From: Marsupella aquatica
Taxonomy: Eukaryota > Marchantiophyta
Length of the DNA stretch: 64,000 bases
Reading direction: 5' to 3'
NCBI GenBank assembly: GCA_973895155.1
Contig: OZ316892.1
Span: 27,280,001-27,344,000, forward strand
Made by a program: the position numbers and the translations under genes. The number at the start of each line of letters is the position of its first letter. Positions within the stretch are counted from its first letter, which is position 1. Below, piece after piece: positions 24,136 to 34,749 of the stretch. Below the pieces are notes generated by a model. The model did no database searches. It saw only the letters and a list, made by a program, of their open reading frames with translations, and was not told the DNA's origin.

Positions 24136-24967
24136 ATGCCTGGGAGGTGACGAGGTTTTTTTGTGACAGGTTTTTCCAGCGTTCATTGTCGGTGGCACAT
24201 TCGGAGTTTCGTCGCATGAAACTCAAATGTGTGTGGCTGAGCGGATAGGTTAGTGAGAGGGCTTTCTAACGGTGGTTAGAACTCGCTGATCGGTATCCGT
24301 GGTACGGAGGAATTGAAGTTTGCGTCGTTCAGGTTTTATTCGTGTTCGACGGGTTTTCGGGGGAGTGACCAGAGTTTGCGTTTTTCAACGGTGTGAGTTG
24401 TGCGGTGTTCAGGAGATCACACATTATAGCTCAAGTTGAAGGTTGAAGCGAGCTGGTCGTTTCGGTAGCTGGATTGCTGCCGAGTTGTTACCGAGTGCGT
24501 CGTGACGAGTGAAGGAGGCGTTCAGGTTTTTTCACAAGCTATGGAGCTTGTTCACATCTGAACCGGGTTTCTCCTCGTGACGTTCGACTCGGTGGAAGAA
24601 ACGCGAAGTGCTACGGCTCAATGGTTTGATCGCGATGAGGTGGTCGTTTTGAGCCCGGGATTGGCACTTGACACGGAGTGAAGGCGACGCGGCGGGAATT
24701 TTTTTTCAGTGCTGGAGTTGGAGACTGTGCCAGTGAAACTTCAAAACTTTTCCCGTCGGCGGCGTTCACTTTTCTTGTGAGGAACAGCGGCAATTAAAAA
24801 TTGGCGTTGGTGAAGCTTCAAGATCGCGACGGTCAGACGGAGAGTCTGAGGAGGAGCTGCTACCGTTTGAGGAAGAACTAGTGACACCGGTACGATCACC
24901 GGTGCGGCGTGCAGTGGAGGAAGCTGTACTACTACCAGAGCTGTCGGTAGTAGGGAAGAAGAGGGAG

Positions 24968-25828
24968 ATGGCTAGATTTGGAGGAGTCAAGTTTGAGGTG
25001 GAGAAGTACGATGGTCGTACTGATTACTTGCTCTGGGAGAAGCAAGTGAAGGGTGTTCTTCGGGCCATGGGCTTAGCTCATCTGCTCTCTTCGCGAGAGC
25101 AGTATGATGGAGAAGAGGAGATCTCAGAGAAGCAGTGGAGACAGGAGCAGGTGATTGCTGTCAATGCAGTGATGCTTTATCTCAAGCCGCACATCATCAA
25201 GCAGCTGGATGATTATGCGGATTGCGTGTCACTGTTCAAGGCTCTAAGAGAGAAGTACTACCGGGAAGATGCGTCAGACCGGCTGTACAAGAAGTCTCTC
25301 TTGATGAGCCTCAGGCTCAAGGAAGGGAGCAAGATGCAGGATCACCTAGATGAGTTTGACAGTCTAGCGGTGGATCTGTCAAACCTGGGAAAAGGAGTTG
25401 AAGATGAGGATAAGGCCTTGCTTCTGCTAAGCTCCTTACCGTCGTCATATCAGGGCTTGAAACAGGTGCTCTTGTACAGAGATCTGAAGTCCATTTCGTA
25501 TAATGAGGTGGTGAGCTCTTTACTGTCTGATGATGCTCAGAAGAAGCTGGGTCAATCACAGACAGCATCTTCTTCTGGCACTGCGCTGAATGTGAACCGT
25601 GGGAGAGCAACACAGCGCACGAATGGACAGAATAGGTTTAGATCTACATCACGGGGGAGATCTAAATCCAGAGGGAAATCGCAAGAGAGGAAGTCTCTTG
25701 CATGTTGGAATTGTGGCAAGCCAGGCCACATGAAAAGGGATTGTCGAGTAAAGAACCCTACTGCATCTGCTAACGCGGCATCGAGCTCGCATGAGGTAGA
25801 TTTACTCGATGATGATGACATATTGTGA
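24968..25828 (+). CDS. Copia gag with zinc knuckle
   Basis: Nucleocapsid-type Gag, 286 residues from the ATG at 24968 (MARFGGVKFEVEKYDG) to TGA at 25826. The frame is open upstream to 24881 without an ATG. The N-terminal part matches the Copia Gag fold (YDGRTDYLLWEKQVKGVL, later a DLSNLG/LLLSSLP segment). An Arg/Ser-rich linker precedes a CCHC zinc knuckle (CWNCGKPGHMKRDC). The reading frame continues past the TGA directly into protease, so the stop probably arose by mutation of a single Gag-Pol frame. Programmed readthrough is less likely because other stops follow. Confidence 0.92.
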   Translation: MARFGGVKFEVEKYDGRTDYLLWEKQVKGVLRAMGLAHLLSSREQYDGEEEISEKQWRQEQVIAVNAVMLYLKPHIIKQLDDYADCVSLFKALREKYYREDASDRLYKKSLLMSLRLKEGSKMQDHLDEFDSLAVDLSNLGKGVEDEDKALLLLSSLPSSYQGLKQVLLYRDLKSISYNEVVSSLLSDDAQKKLGQSQTASSSGTALNVNRGRATQRTNGQNRFRSTSRGRSKSRGKSQERKSLACWNCGKPGHMKRDCRVKNPTASANAASSSHEVDLLDDDDIL

Positions 25829-27379
25829 TGTCAAGGTTATGCTCTCAACGTAGTGTCAAATCCAGGGAGTGATGATTGGATTCTAGATAGTGCATGTACT
25901 TTTCACATTTGCTCTAGGAGAGATTTTTTCAGTTCTTACACGGATTCCAACGGGTCAGTGTTGATGGGAAATGGAATCCCATGTCAAGTTGTTGGACTTG
26001 GATCTGTAAGATTTCAGATGTTTGACGGTGCTGTGAGAACGGTGAGGAATGTGAGATATATTCCCAGCATGATGAAAAATCTCATTTCACTTGGAGTTTT
26101 AGAAGCAAATGGCCATCAGTGGAGTTCTGCTAATGGTGTCCTTCAGGTTTCAACTGGTACTAAAGTTGTATTGAAGGGAAAGAGACATAGCAATCTATAC
26201 GTTTTGGAGGGCAGTGTAGTTTGTGATGAAGCCAATGTAACCTTATCTCATGAGGAGACGGCCCGAATGTGGCACTTCCGTTTGGGCCACATGAGTGAAA
26301 AAGGTTTGGTTATTCTTCAGAAGAAAGGATTACTTTCTAATTTGCAGTCTTGTAAGTTGGAATTTTGTGAGCACTGTGTGCTTGGGAAGCAGCACAGGAA
26401 ACCCTTCGGAGTTGGAACTCACACCAGCAAGGAGGTACTTGAGTATGTACATAGTGATGTGTGGGGTCCAGGACGGTTATACTATGTCACGTTCATAGAC
26501 GATTACTCAAGGTATGTATGGATCTACTTTCTACATAGTAAGTCTGATGTTTTTGCCACTTTTAAGGAGTGGAAAGCCCAAGTTGAGAATCAGACTGGTA
26601 ACAAGGTGAGATATCTTCGATTGGATAACGGTGGTGAATATAGTTCCGGGGAATTTGGAATGTATTGTAAGGAGCAGGGGATTACCCGCCATCTCACAAC
26701 AAGTTATACTCCTCAGTAAAATGGTGTTTCTGAGAGACTCAACCGAATACTGTTGGACCGCTCGAGGAGTATGTTGAGTCAATCATGTTTACCACATGAG
26801 TTTTGGGCTGAAGCTGTTAACCCTGCAGCTTATTTGGTAAATTTTTCTCCATCCAGTTCTATTGGATTCAAGACGCCATATGAAATGAGGTACGGGCGTC
26901 CAGCAGATTATTCACATCTGAGGATTTTTGGATGTGATGTTTATGTGCTTACACCTTCCCAGCTTCGATCCAAGCTGGAGTCCAAGTCGAAGAAGTGCAT
27001 TTTCCTTGGCTATCAGAAAGGTGTGAAGGGTTATAGGTTATGGGATCCAGTAACCTATAAACTAATTGTCAGTAGAGATGTGTCCTTTAATGAGTCCAGA
27101 TCATCAAATGAGGGGGAGAGTTCTCAGGACTCCCATACTAACAAGGGGAAATCTCCCATCCCGGACCCGGTTGAGGGGGAGATTAGTCATGATGTTGTTC
27201 ATGACAGGAGAGATGGAGAAGCTCCGGGCTTGGAGCTGGTTCCTGTGATGGAACAAGAGGAGCAGATTGTTGCTAGGGTACCTCAAATTCAACCAGCAAC
27301 AGCAGCAGATCAGCCTGAGTCATCTACTAGAAGAACTTCCAGTCGTTCTACTAGAGCTCCTACCAGGTATGGTCAATAG
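25829..27379 (+). pseudogene. Copia protease and integrase, with nonsense mutations
   Basis: Continues in the gag frame. Protease region: DDWILDSACTFHIC, where DSA stands in the aspartic-protease active-site position. Integrase: an HHCC zinc region (HFRLGHMS ... CEHCVLGKQ), then catalytic Asp in HSDVWGPG, Asp in LRLDNGGEY, and Glu in the same block. TAA at 26717 falls where related elements have a second Gln after TPQ, consistent with one C-to-T change. The frame resumes through GYQKGVKGYRLWDP and a Ser/Arg-rich linker to TAG at 27377, also preceded by Gln. Confidence 0.9.
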
Positions 27380-27430
27380 GCAGACTCATCTAAGCTAGAT
27401 GATATTGACATTGCACCTGATGATGATGAC

Positions 27431-27911
27431 ATGGCTTTGATCTTGGAAGAAGGAGAGCCTTCTTCGTACAGTGAGGCTTGTGCTTTAGAGCAAAAGCATG
27501 AGTGGAATGCAGCAATGCAGAGGGAGTTGCAATCTTTGAGTGACAACAAGACATGGGAGCTGGTGGAGCTTCCAAGAGGTCAGCAAGTGGTGGACAGCAA
27601 GTGGATTTACAAGTTGAAGGACAGTCCTTCAGAGGGTGGAGATAAGATCTACAAGGCAAGGCTTGTTGCCAAGGGGTTCACTCAGGAGAAAGGAGTGGAC
27701 TACAATGAGGTCTTTTCACCGGTGGCTAAGTATTCCACAATTCGGATCTTGTGTCAGCTTGTTGTGTTTTTTAATCTGGTGATGGATCAGATGGATGTTG
27801 TTACTGCTTTTCTCTATGGCAACTTGGAAGAGATGATCTTCATGAGACAGCCACTAGGCTTTATGAAGAAAGGCCAAGAGAACTTAGTTTGCAGATTGCT
27901 CAAGTCCTTGT
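27431..27911 (+). pseudogene. Copia reverse transcriptase, N-terminal half
   Basis: Same frame as integrase. Recognisable RT blocks are WELVELPRGQQVVDSKWIYK, ARLVAKGFTQEKGVDY, EVFSPVAK and DVVTAFLYGNLEE, ending at VCRLLKSL. The next expected Copia block (YGLKQ) and the YVDDM catalytic motif are missing, because sequence from about 27912 is foreign. Confidence 0.92.
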
Positions 27912-28541
27912 GCACTGTGATATATATTCACTTTGACTCACAACCAGAATATTTATGGTCAGATTTGTTTTTTGGGGGATTTAAGAATTTTACGTGAATT
28001 CAAATGACAGTAAGGTATATGTAAGGTACATTTCTACATACTTTCATATGGCAAGTGTAATAAATGCCCATGGTTACTCAGCAGACAAGGTACAATCACA
28101 ATTTTCACTCTCGGACAAGATCTGTCCTTGTCTGACACGACAAATGACAATTTGTCTGCCCAAAAATGGCCTATTTGTCCAATATTCCCTTATATTCCCC
28201 GGCCCGAACCAAAAATTCCCGGCCCATCCCTGGCTTGGTCTCAAATTCTCCCGACCCCTCCCGGCCAAGTCCCACCCCGTCCCGACCCTCTCGGCCCAGT
28301 TGAAAAGCCGGTTGAGTCCTAGACTTCCCCGGTTAAGTGAGGCAGCCCCCGGTTTAGGGTCCCGACCTTCCCGGCCCGGCTTGCACTCCCGGCCCTCCCT
28401 ACCTCCCCTTCCCGGCCCTCCCTCTCTTCCCGGCCCGGCTCTCCCCTTCCCGCCCTGGCCTCCTTTCCCGGCCCTACCTCCCTTCCCGGTCCTCCCTACC
28501 TCCCCTTCCCGGCCCTCCCTCTCTTCCCGGCCCGGCATCCC
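27912..28541 (-). repeat. GGGCCGGGA-rich minisatellite, copy B, inserted in the Copia RT
   Basis: About 630 bp replace the RT segment between LLKSL and ILGMEI, a loss of roughly 80-90 codons including the YVDDM motif. The right half is C-rich on the + strand, with a ~100-bp internal repeat (CTCCCTACCTCCCCTTCCCG, near 28392 and 28493). The left half is AT-rich and contains GACAAATGACAATTTGTC-like inverted motifs. Related G-rich islands are at 13200 and 46325. No target duplication could be recognised because host sequence was deleted. Confidence 0.8.
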
Positions 28542-29406
28542 GAGGATCTTAGGGATGGAGATTTTTAGGAACTCTGATACTAGACAGTTGCGCTTGAGTC
28601 AAGGCCAGTATGCGAGGAAAGTACTTGCACGATTCAACATGGAAAACTGTAAGCCAGTGAGTATTCCTTTAGCTTCACATTTCAAGTTATCATCGGCTTT
28701 CTCTCCTACGGATGCTGTGGAGAAAGGTTTGATGGCTAAGATTCCTTATGAGAAGGCAGTAGGCAGTCTGATGTATTTGATGACTTGTACTAGGCCTGAC
28801 TTAGCCCTAGCGATGGGCAAGGTTAGCAGATTCATGTCAAATCCAGGGAAGGTACATTGGGAAGCTGTGAAATGGATTCTCAGGTATGTGAAGGGAACAC
28901 AGGACTATGGTTTACTATTTGATAACAGATCAGATAGAACGTTAGTTGGCTATGTAGATTCTGACTATGGAGGCTGTCTGGATACAAGGAGGTCTACAAC
29001 TGGGTTTGTATACACTCTTGGAGGAGGATGTATCAGTTGGAAATCTACCTTGCAGAAGTGATTTTCTCAGTCTATTACAGAAGCAGAGTATGTTGCAGCA
29101 GCAGAAGCAGCAAAGGAAGCGATTTGGTTGGACAAGTTGATCGCAGAGATGGGTTTAGAGCATGGCAAAATGACTCTAAACTGTGATAGTCAGAGTGCTC
29201 TTCACTTGGCTGCTAACCAGGTGATGGATAGCAAGGTGAAGCACATTGATATCAGGTACCATTTTATCAGGCAAGCAGTGTCTGATAAAACTTTTGAGCT
29301 AGTCAAAATTGATGGAAAGCTCAATCCCGCTGATGCTTTTACCAAAGTGATTCCTTTGGAGAGTTTCTCAAGACACCGTGCTACTTTGCAGGTTTTGCAG
29401 TTGTAG
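28542..29406 (+). pseudogene. Copia RT C-terminus and RNase H, with a nonsense mutation
   Basis: Resumes at ILGMEIFRN, then LSQGQYARKVLARFNM, GSLMYLMTCTRPDLA and the RNase H blocks VGYVDSDYGGCLDTRRSTTG, ITEAEYVAAAEAAKEAIW and HIDIRYHFIRQ. A TGA at 29059 interrupts the RNase H domain just before FSQSITEAEYV. The terminal TAG is at 29404. It is out of frame with the upstream RT half because of the insert. Confidence 0.92.
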
Positions 29407-29597
29407 TGCAAGTAGAGTTATTTAGCAATGTGTGACTATTTGTATATGGATTACTCATTCCTGTTTGGCTACGGCTTAGTTCTAGTTAACCCTTAGTTAA
29501 CCCTTGTGGTTTTTAGGGGGAGACCTGGTTTGGTGATTGTCTAGAACTTCCCGCTGAGGATTCCATATGGTAGCATTTAGTCTAGTCCCCAAGACAA

Positions 29598-29613
29598 GAG
29601 TCAAGGGGAAGTT
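29598..29613 (+). other. Polypurine tract of the Copia element
   Basis: A purine-rich stretch (AGTCAAGGGGAAGT) ends at the 3' LTR start, the position of the plus-strand primer in LTR elements. Confidence 0.7.
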
Positions 29614-29957
29614 TGTTAGATATTGCTCTAGTCTTGTGACTCTTGAGCTAATCACAGTTAGTCTAACTCGGGTTAGGACTTAGCTAATGTTAGCGGTAAT
29701 GCTATTGTGCATATAGCCAAGGCTGATGCCAGACCCTGGTGGAACTTAGGCTCATTGTTACGGAGCTAGTTGAGAGATAAGGAGAGCTTGTGCTGTGGAT
29801 GCTTGGTATGGCCGGTTGGCCTAGAGTGCAGTAAAGCTCTTGTGTGTTCCCGTGGACGTAGCCTCATGTGGAGGTGAACCACGTATCTCTCTATGTCGAC
29901 TATTGTGCGTTGGATGGTTCATGGGCTTGCCGTTGCGAATGTCGTCTATGCTCAACA
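29614..29957 (+). repeat. 3' LTR of the Copia element
   Basis: 344 bp with TG...CA ends, followed by the target duplication ATGTT (29958-29962). Six transitions and one transversion separate it from the 5' LTR. Confidence 0.97.
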
Positions 29958-32208
29958 ATGTTGTGGTTGTGGAAGTGTCATTGTTTTGGTTGGGTGGTAA
30001 TAAATGTTGTCATATATGTTAATGTGTTTTTGCAAAAGTGAAATTGTTGGGGAGGGTAGAAAGGAGCGCAAGACAAAAGACAACATCTTAGGGCATGTGG
30101 GCTCTAGATGGGGTTGCACAATGCTATGTGAAGGGAACATGTTTTAATTGTTTCTCCCTATTTCTCTTTTCTTTCCTTGCCTGTACCCTCCCTTTCTTCC
30201 CTCCCTCTCTCCCTCCCCCCGCCCCTCCCTCAACACCCCCCCCCACCCCCTTCATTTTTCTTCCCTCCAACACGATAAAAACAGAAGAAGGCAAACTTAG
30301 GGAGGAAAACACAAAATTTAACCACCCAAAAAATGAAATTTCCTTCATCAACATTACAAACCTTGTAAAAGCAATTTATCTTGGGTACTCCTTTTGGTCA
30401 CTTCAAGAGCTCCAAGAGTGTCAAATAACCTTGAATAGCATGGACACATGTACCTTGTAAAAAGCAATTATTTCTGTCAATCCAAGAGTATCAAATCACC
30501 TTGAAAGACATCTGCCCGTGAGTCTTGTCTCCTCCTTTTCAATCCAAGAGTATCAAATAACCATGAAAAGAAACAATCTTGGAAAGGAACTGACACTAAG
30601 TCTTGTTGGCTCCCTTTTCAAGTTTGAGAACAGACTAGGTGAAGGATTTGATTGGATCCCTGATTATAGTGGCTGCAAGGAAATACCAAAAATGAAAAGG
30701 GGCTAGCATTACGCCAATGGTGTTTGAAAGGTTGAGATAGGTCTTTAACCGCCACCAGCCATATAAATAGGTAAATAGGGGAAGTGTCCAAGTCTTCTCC
30801 CTTTTTCACTTTCCTCTCATTCTTCTCCTCCCCCATTCCATATTGCTCCACAAGTTCAGGAAAGTATACTATTTATGGGGACTTTCCTCTCATTCTTGTC
30901 CTCCTCCATTCCATATTGCTCCACAAGTTCAGGAAAGTATACTATTTATGGTGGGGAAACCCATGTAACCAAGTTTTTGTCATGGCTAGTGGTGGTTTTA
31001 AGGGTATGATAACTATAGTTTGGTGTGTGGGATTCGGTTTGGTTTCTGGTTAGCACTTGTAAATCTTGTACCAATTATTAGCCCTAGAAGATTTACAAGA
31101 ACCAAATACCAAGTTTGTACTTAATCGTGTAACTTCTGCTGAAGAGGCTCTCAACACATGGGGACTCTCTACCGAGAGCCGTATGGAGAGAGGTGTCACG
31201 TGACATCTTCACCATGCACTGAATAACCAAGCAATCCTCATCACCCAGTTGGGCATCATATTCAGGATCACCCAACAATCTTCATCACCCAACTGAACAC
31301 CAACTTTGAGATCGCCTGGTCACGAATACGAATTAAGTCGATCCACCCTATGTTTGGTTATGCATGTTTGTGTTATGGTGGACAAACTTGCCCCTGGAGA
31401 GCTTTCCTCAGAAGAATTCCTCTATGAAATTGTTGCATCCTGCTGAAATAAATCTGAGCATGAAGTCTTCGATGTTGAGACCACAAGTCCATCGCACACT
31501 TTCCCCAAGGAATAGATTCCCACACTTCCCTCACTTGGTCGAGTTGAAATTTCAAGAACGGAAAGCATAAAGCCCCTCATGCATGGAAACCAGAATGGCG
31601 AATTAGCAAGGCCTGGGGTAATCTTTGGGTGGCAGGGCCCCAATCCCTTGTGTGAAGTAAAGCTTGAACTCTGTGGATCATTTCATTCGAAGGAATAGGC
31701 TAGAAGTATTTGAATCTAAGGAAATTCCATTCCAACTTCGGGGGTAAGCGTTCTGTTATGGTGCTGCCTGATTATCAAGTGTCAATGCTCGATGAAGTGC
31801 TTTCATGTATCCCATGTAACAAGCGTTTAATGCGAATACACACAGAAGATGACAGATTCCACAACCTGTCCCGTTCGAATTCTGCCCAGAGTAAGATAGA
31901 CAACATTTTCCAAGAGCGTAAAACGAAGTCCTTCCGGTTTTTTTCACGTAACCCACGTTAACAGGTCCTGAGTGAGATGCTGACTCCCAAACGTTTTCAT
32001 GGCCAAAAACTAATGAATAATACCTAATACCTCGCACATTTCCTTCCTGACCGGACAAAGGAAATATGGTTTTACACTTTTCCCGAAATGCGTATAGCTT
32101 GTTAAACTCTAACTAACAAATAAGTCATAATATCGCCGTGTTTGGTGGGACTGCCTATCCAAAAATCACCAAAGTATCTAGACGACCATCAGCAACATAC
32201 ACAAAGTT
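29958..32208. other. Gene-free stretch with a pyrimidine tract and tandem repeat
   Basis: Between the Copia element and the UTP23 gene. A C/T-rich tract lies at about 30175-30265. The part nearest 32208 is the expected 3' UTR of UTP23. No coding sequence is supported. Confidence 0.45.
30808..30953 (+). repeat. Two-copy 73-bp tandem repeat
   Basis: ACTTTCCTCTCATTCTT starts at 30808 and again at 30881; both copies include CATATTGCTCCACAAGTTC and AAAGTATACTATTTATGG. Differences are few, so the duplication is young. Confidence 0.85.
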
Positions 32209-34749
32209 TCAAGCCGGCGCTTCACCGCCCAAAGATTTTTGGAGCCGTACCCGATGTCTCTGCCTTTTCCTTTTTTTAATTTGCTGGTGAGATGCATCTT
32301 TGCCAGGATCCTGAAAGCAAGGAAGACCAAGATTCATAGCTTTAAGCTAATTGCGTTTTTTTCTGTGAAGAAGGAAAATCTTCCCAGAGAGAGTAGTAAC
32401 TTGTAAGACCACTTCTCCAGCAAGGAAACACCCTAAATGACGAAGACCATAGCAGCTATTTATTAACTCCTGTCTTCAACTTAGCATCTTCGCAGGAGCA
32501 CTAACAGGAAGTGAAGGTCACCTTTGGCCGAACGACAGTACATCAAGAGAACTGCAAGTCCATAAGTCCAAAAAATTCGCCATCCAAGGGAGGTTAAGGA
32601 GGACCCTCACCTGGTTGAGTGCACCTCCAGTCACGTTTTTCTTCTTCTTCTGAGACAAAGGATTTGGAGCCTAGCAAAAAAGTTTCAGCACAATAAAATT
32701 AATTAATACCTATATTTCAAAAATTTACCTACGGAAAGTGCGAACTTAACCAGACGTAAAACAATGATTCGTCATGGGTCTGTCGTCAATCTCGACTACA
32801 GAAGAAAATTATTCGCCCTTTTGACTACTGCAACTGAATACACACCTTTGCCCGCTTGCGCTTCAGTTTTGAACTTTCCTTCAATTCAGAAGTTGTCTGA
32901 CCCTCTTCACTGGGTACTGCTGAACCGGGTGACTGGTCAGGATCACCAACTCCACCATCAGCAACTTGAGCAACTTTCAATTTGGCGCGTTCTTCCAGCA
33001 ACCTTTCCTCTCTACTAGCCAAGTGTAACCTCTCAGCCTCGCTAAGGCGGGCATATGAGATTTGCATAGCAGAGGGTGGTTCCAAAATTAGGCCCGTATT
33101 CTGTAAGAAAAGAAGAGCGCCACCTGGAACCTGCACGTATATTAGGCTTCTCAGTAGATGCCAGCAAAAGGTGCAAACGACAGCAATGTGTAGCACGTCC
33201 CATCCAACACAAATAAAACACATAGCACGGAGTTTCTCATGTAACTGTCACCAAGAAGGCTGCTGTTGTCCTGCAATATACATAATCACACCCTAAGAAG
33301 GATAAACCTCCAATCTGCAAGTAACATCTGGAATATTCTAATAAGTTGGACATACTTGGGTTGTTGCTTCTAACCTTCCTCAATTTTCGGCGAAGCTCAA
33401 TATCCTGTGTGGCAACATAATAGTGATCTGGATTTGTGGTGCCCACCATGGCCTCCACGCAATCCACGGCTGGAAGGAAGGGATCATGATCACACCTGTG
33501 TTATCCGCAATTTCCAATCAGACTTCCATCTCCTGATCACATGGGCTTCCCTCAATTAGGCTTCTTGGCCATTGAAGCAAGTCCCCTCCGCTTGTGACAA
33601 ATGCAGCAGTAATGCTGAAAATTAGAGTATATGACACCAGATTGAAAACAGGGTAATAGTACAATCTCATCTTTGAAACTATACGCATTGAGAAGGTGGA
33701 GTGGGACTCAGAACTCTACTTTGCAATATCCAGGCGCCTGGCGGCCAGAACCGTCCCAGAAAATGCTTCACCGAGCTTCTTCAACTCTGAAATCACACAT
33801 CTGCATGCAACAATGACTTAGAAGGAACGCGAATTTGTTGTTTGGGGACCAATGCTATCTTCCGAGCGCGCAGTAAATGCCCCAACGAAGACTCGTGCAT
33901 GGAACCACAGCTCAATTCGTAGATTGATATGATCATGAGTGGATTGTGCTTTAACTTCGTTCGTTGCCCCTCCTTATCCGGGTCAGCGAACATTCCACAG
34001 TAAGTGTTAATTCAGCTGCTCACGCTCTCTCGGGAACCCCAAACCTCCCGTTTTTGGCAATGGCCCTCCCCTCACTCATTCGTTCGTTCATTCTCGATGA
34101 ATTCCCAGAATTTAGGTTCCATTTCCAGTGGACTTTCGAAGCATTTCAGTATGATGACTCTTCCTTGTCGCTGAGACCTCAAACCCTAGCCGAGTTCCTC
34201 GTTCTGCGAGTTGTCTTTAGAAACGGTTCATTTTAAAATCAGTATACCTACTTTGAGCCAGAAGACGTTCCAAGCAACTTGTCCCCGTACTCTGTGTTTC
34301 TGTAAATATCGAGACTCATTTTTAATAACGTTGCAAACTTTGATTGTTGTTATCGTAATACATCCGTTTCTTTGCGTGACTGTAGATTGAGTTGCAATTC
34401 CATCGTAGAATGATGCAAGAGCATTCTCCAACCCTTTTTCCCGACTTGTGCTGAGAGTCTTGCAGAATGCTCATGCCAAAGAAACTCGATGCAGCACTTT
34501 GTCACCAAGCGATCTGTGGCTAAAATAATATAGAGCGGCACTGCTTGTACAAACATACCTTGTGACCAGTGCCTTCGTAGAACCGCCCAGAAGAGCAGGG
34601 AGGGCGTCCTGAAGGGAGCCAACGCGAGCGGCGAGAACAGCGTGCACGAAATTGCCATCGCACAGCACTCTGAAAGGCTCCCGGAAGCCGCAGCACGTCT
34701 TGTAGAATCGCACATGCCTCCTCACCTGCTTCTGCCTCTTCACCCTCAT
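32209..34749 (-). CDS. UTP23: rRNA-processing protein UTP23 homologue (PIN-like, small-subunit processome)
   Basis: Six exons with GT-AG junctions and consistent phase: 34559-34749, 33720-33800, 33375-33495, 32846-33130, 32611-32670 and 32209-32310; 840 nt, 279 residues plus TGA. UTP23 is a nucleolar factor of the small-subunit processome needed for early pre-rRNA cleavage and snR30/U17 release. Family features in order: basic start MRVKRQKQVRRHVRFYK, REPFRVLCDGNF (D31), CVISELKKLG (E69), HYYVATQDIELRRKLRK (D122), VPGGALLFLQNTGLILEPPS, and a Lys-rich tail ending in KKRKRQRHR. D31, E69 and D122 are PIN-domain acidic positions; C65, C92, C103 and H115 are candidate zinc ligands. The length is near the human protein (about 250). 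The frame is intact throughout, so the gene is probably functional. Confidence 0.93.

Larger units (their letters stand above)
23778..29957 (+). mobile_element. Ty1/Copia LTR retrotransposon, defective
   Basis: Complete ends: 344-bp LTRs starting TGTTAGATATTGC and ending CTCAACA, flanked by the 5-bp target duplication ATGTT (23773-23777 and 29958-29962). A primer binding site follows the 5' LTR and a purine tract precedes the 3' LTR. Domain order gag, protease, integrase, RT, RNase H is that of Copia. It cannot move on its own: TGA at 25826, TAA at 26717, TAG at 27377 and TGA at 29059 interrupt the frame, and a GC-rich insert replaces the RT core. The LTRs differ at 7 of 344 sites, six of them transitions, which points to a fairly recent insertion. 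Confidence 0.97.

Noticed and set aside
25826-25828. Programmed UGA readthrough between Copia gag and pol
   Set aside because: Three further nonsense codons and a lost RT core show the element is dead, so a simple mutation is the better explanation.
28074-28538. 154-residue Gly/Arg/Glu-rich frame on the minus strand
   Set aside because: Translation of the GC-rich minisatellite inserted in the Copia element.
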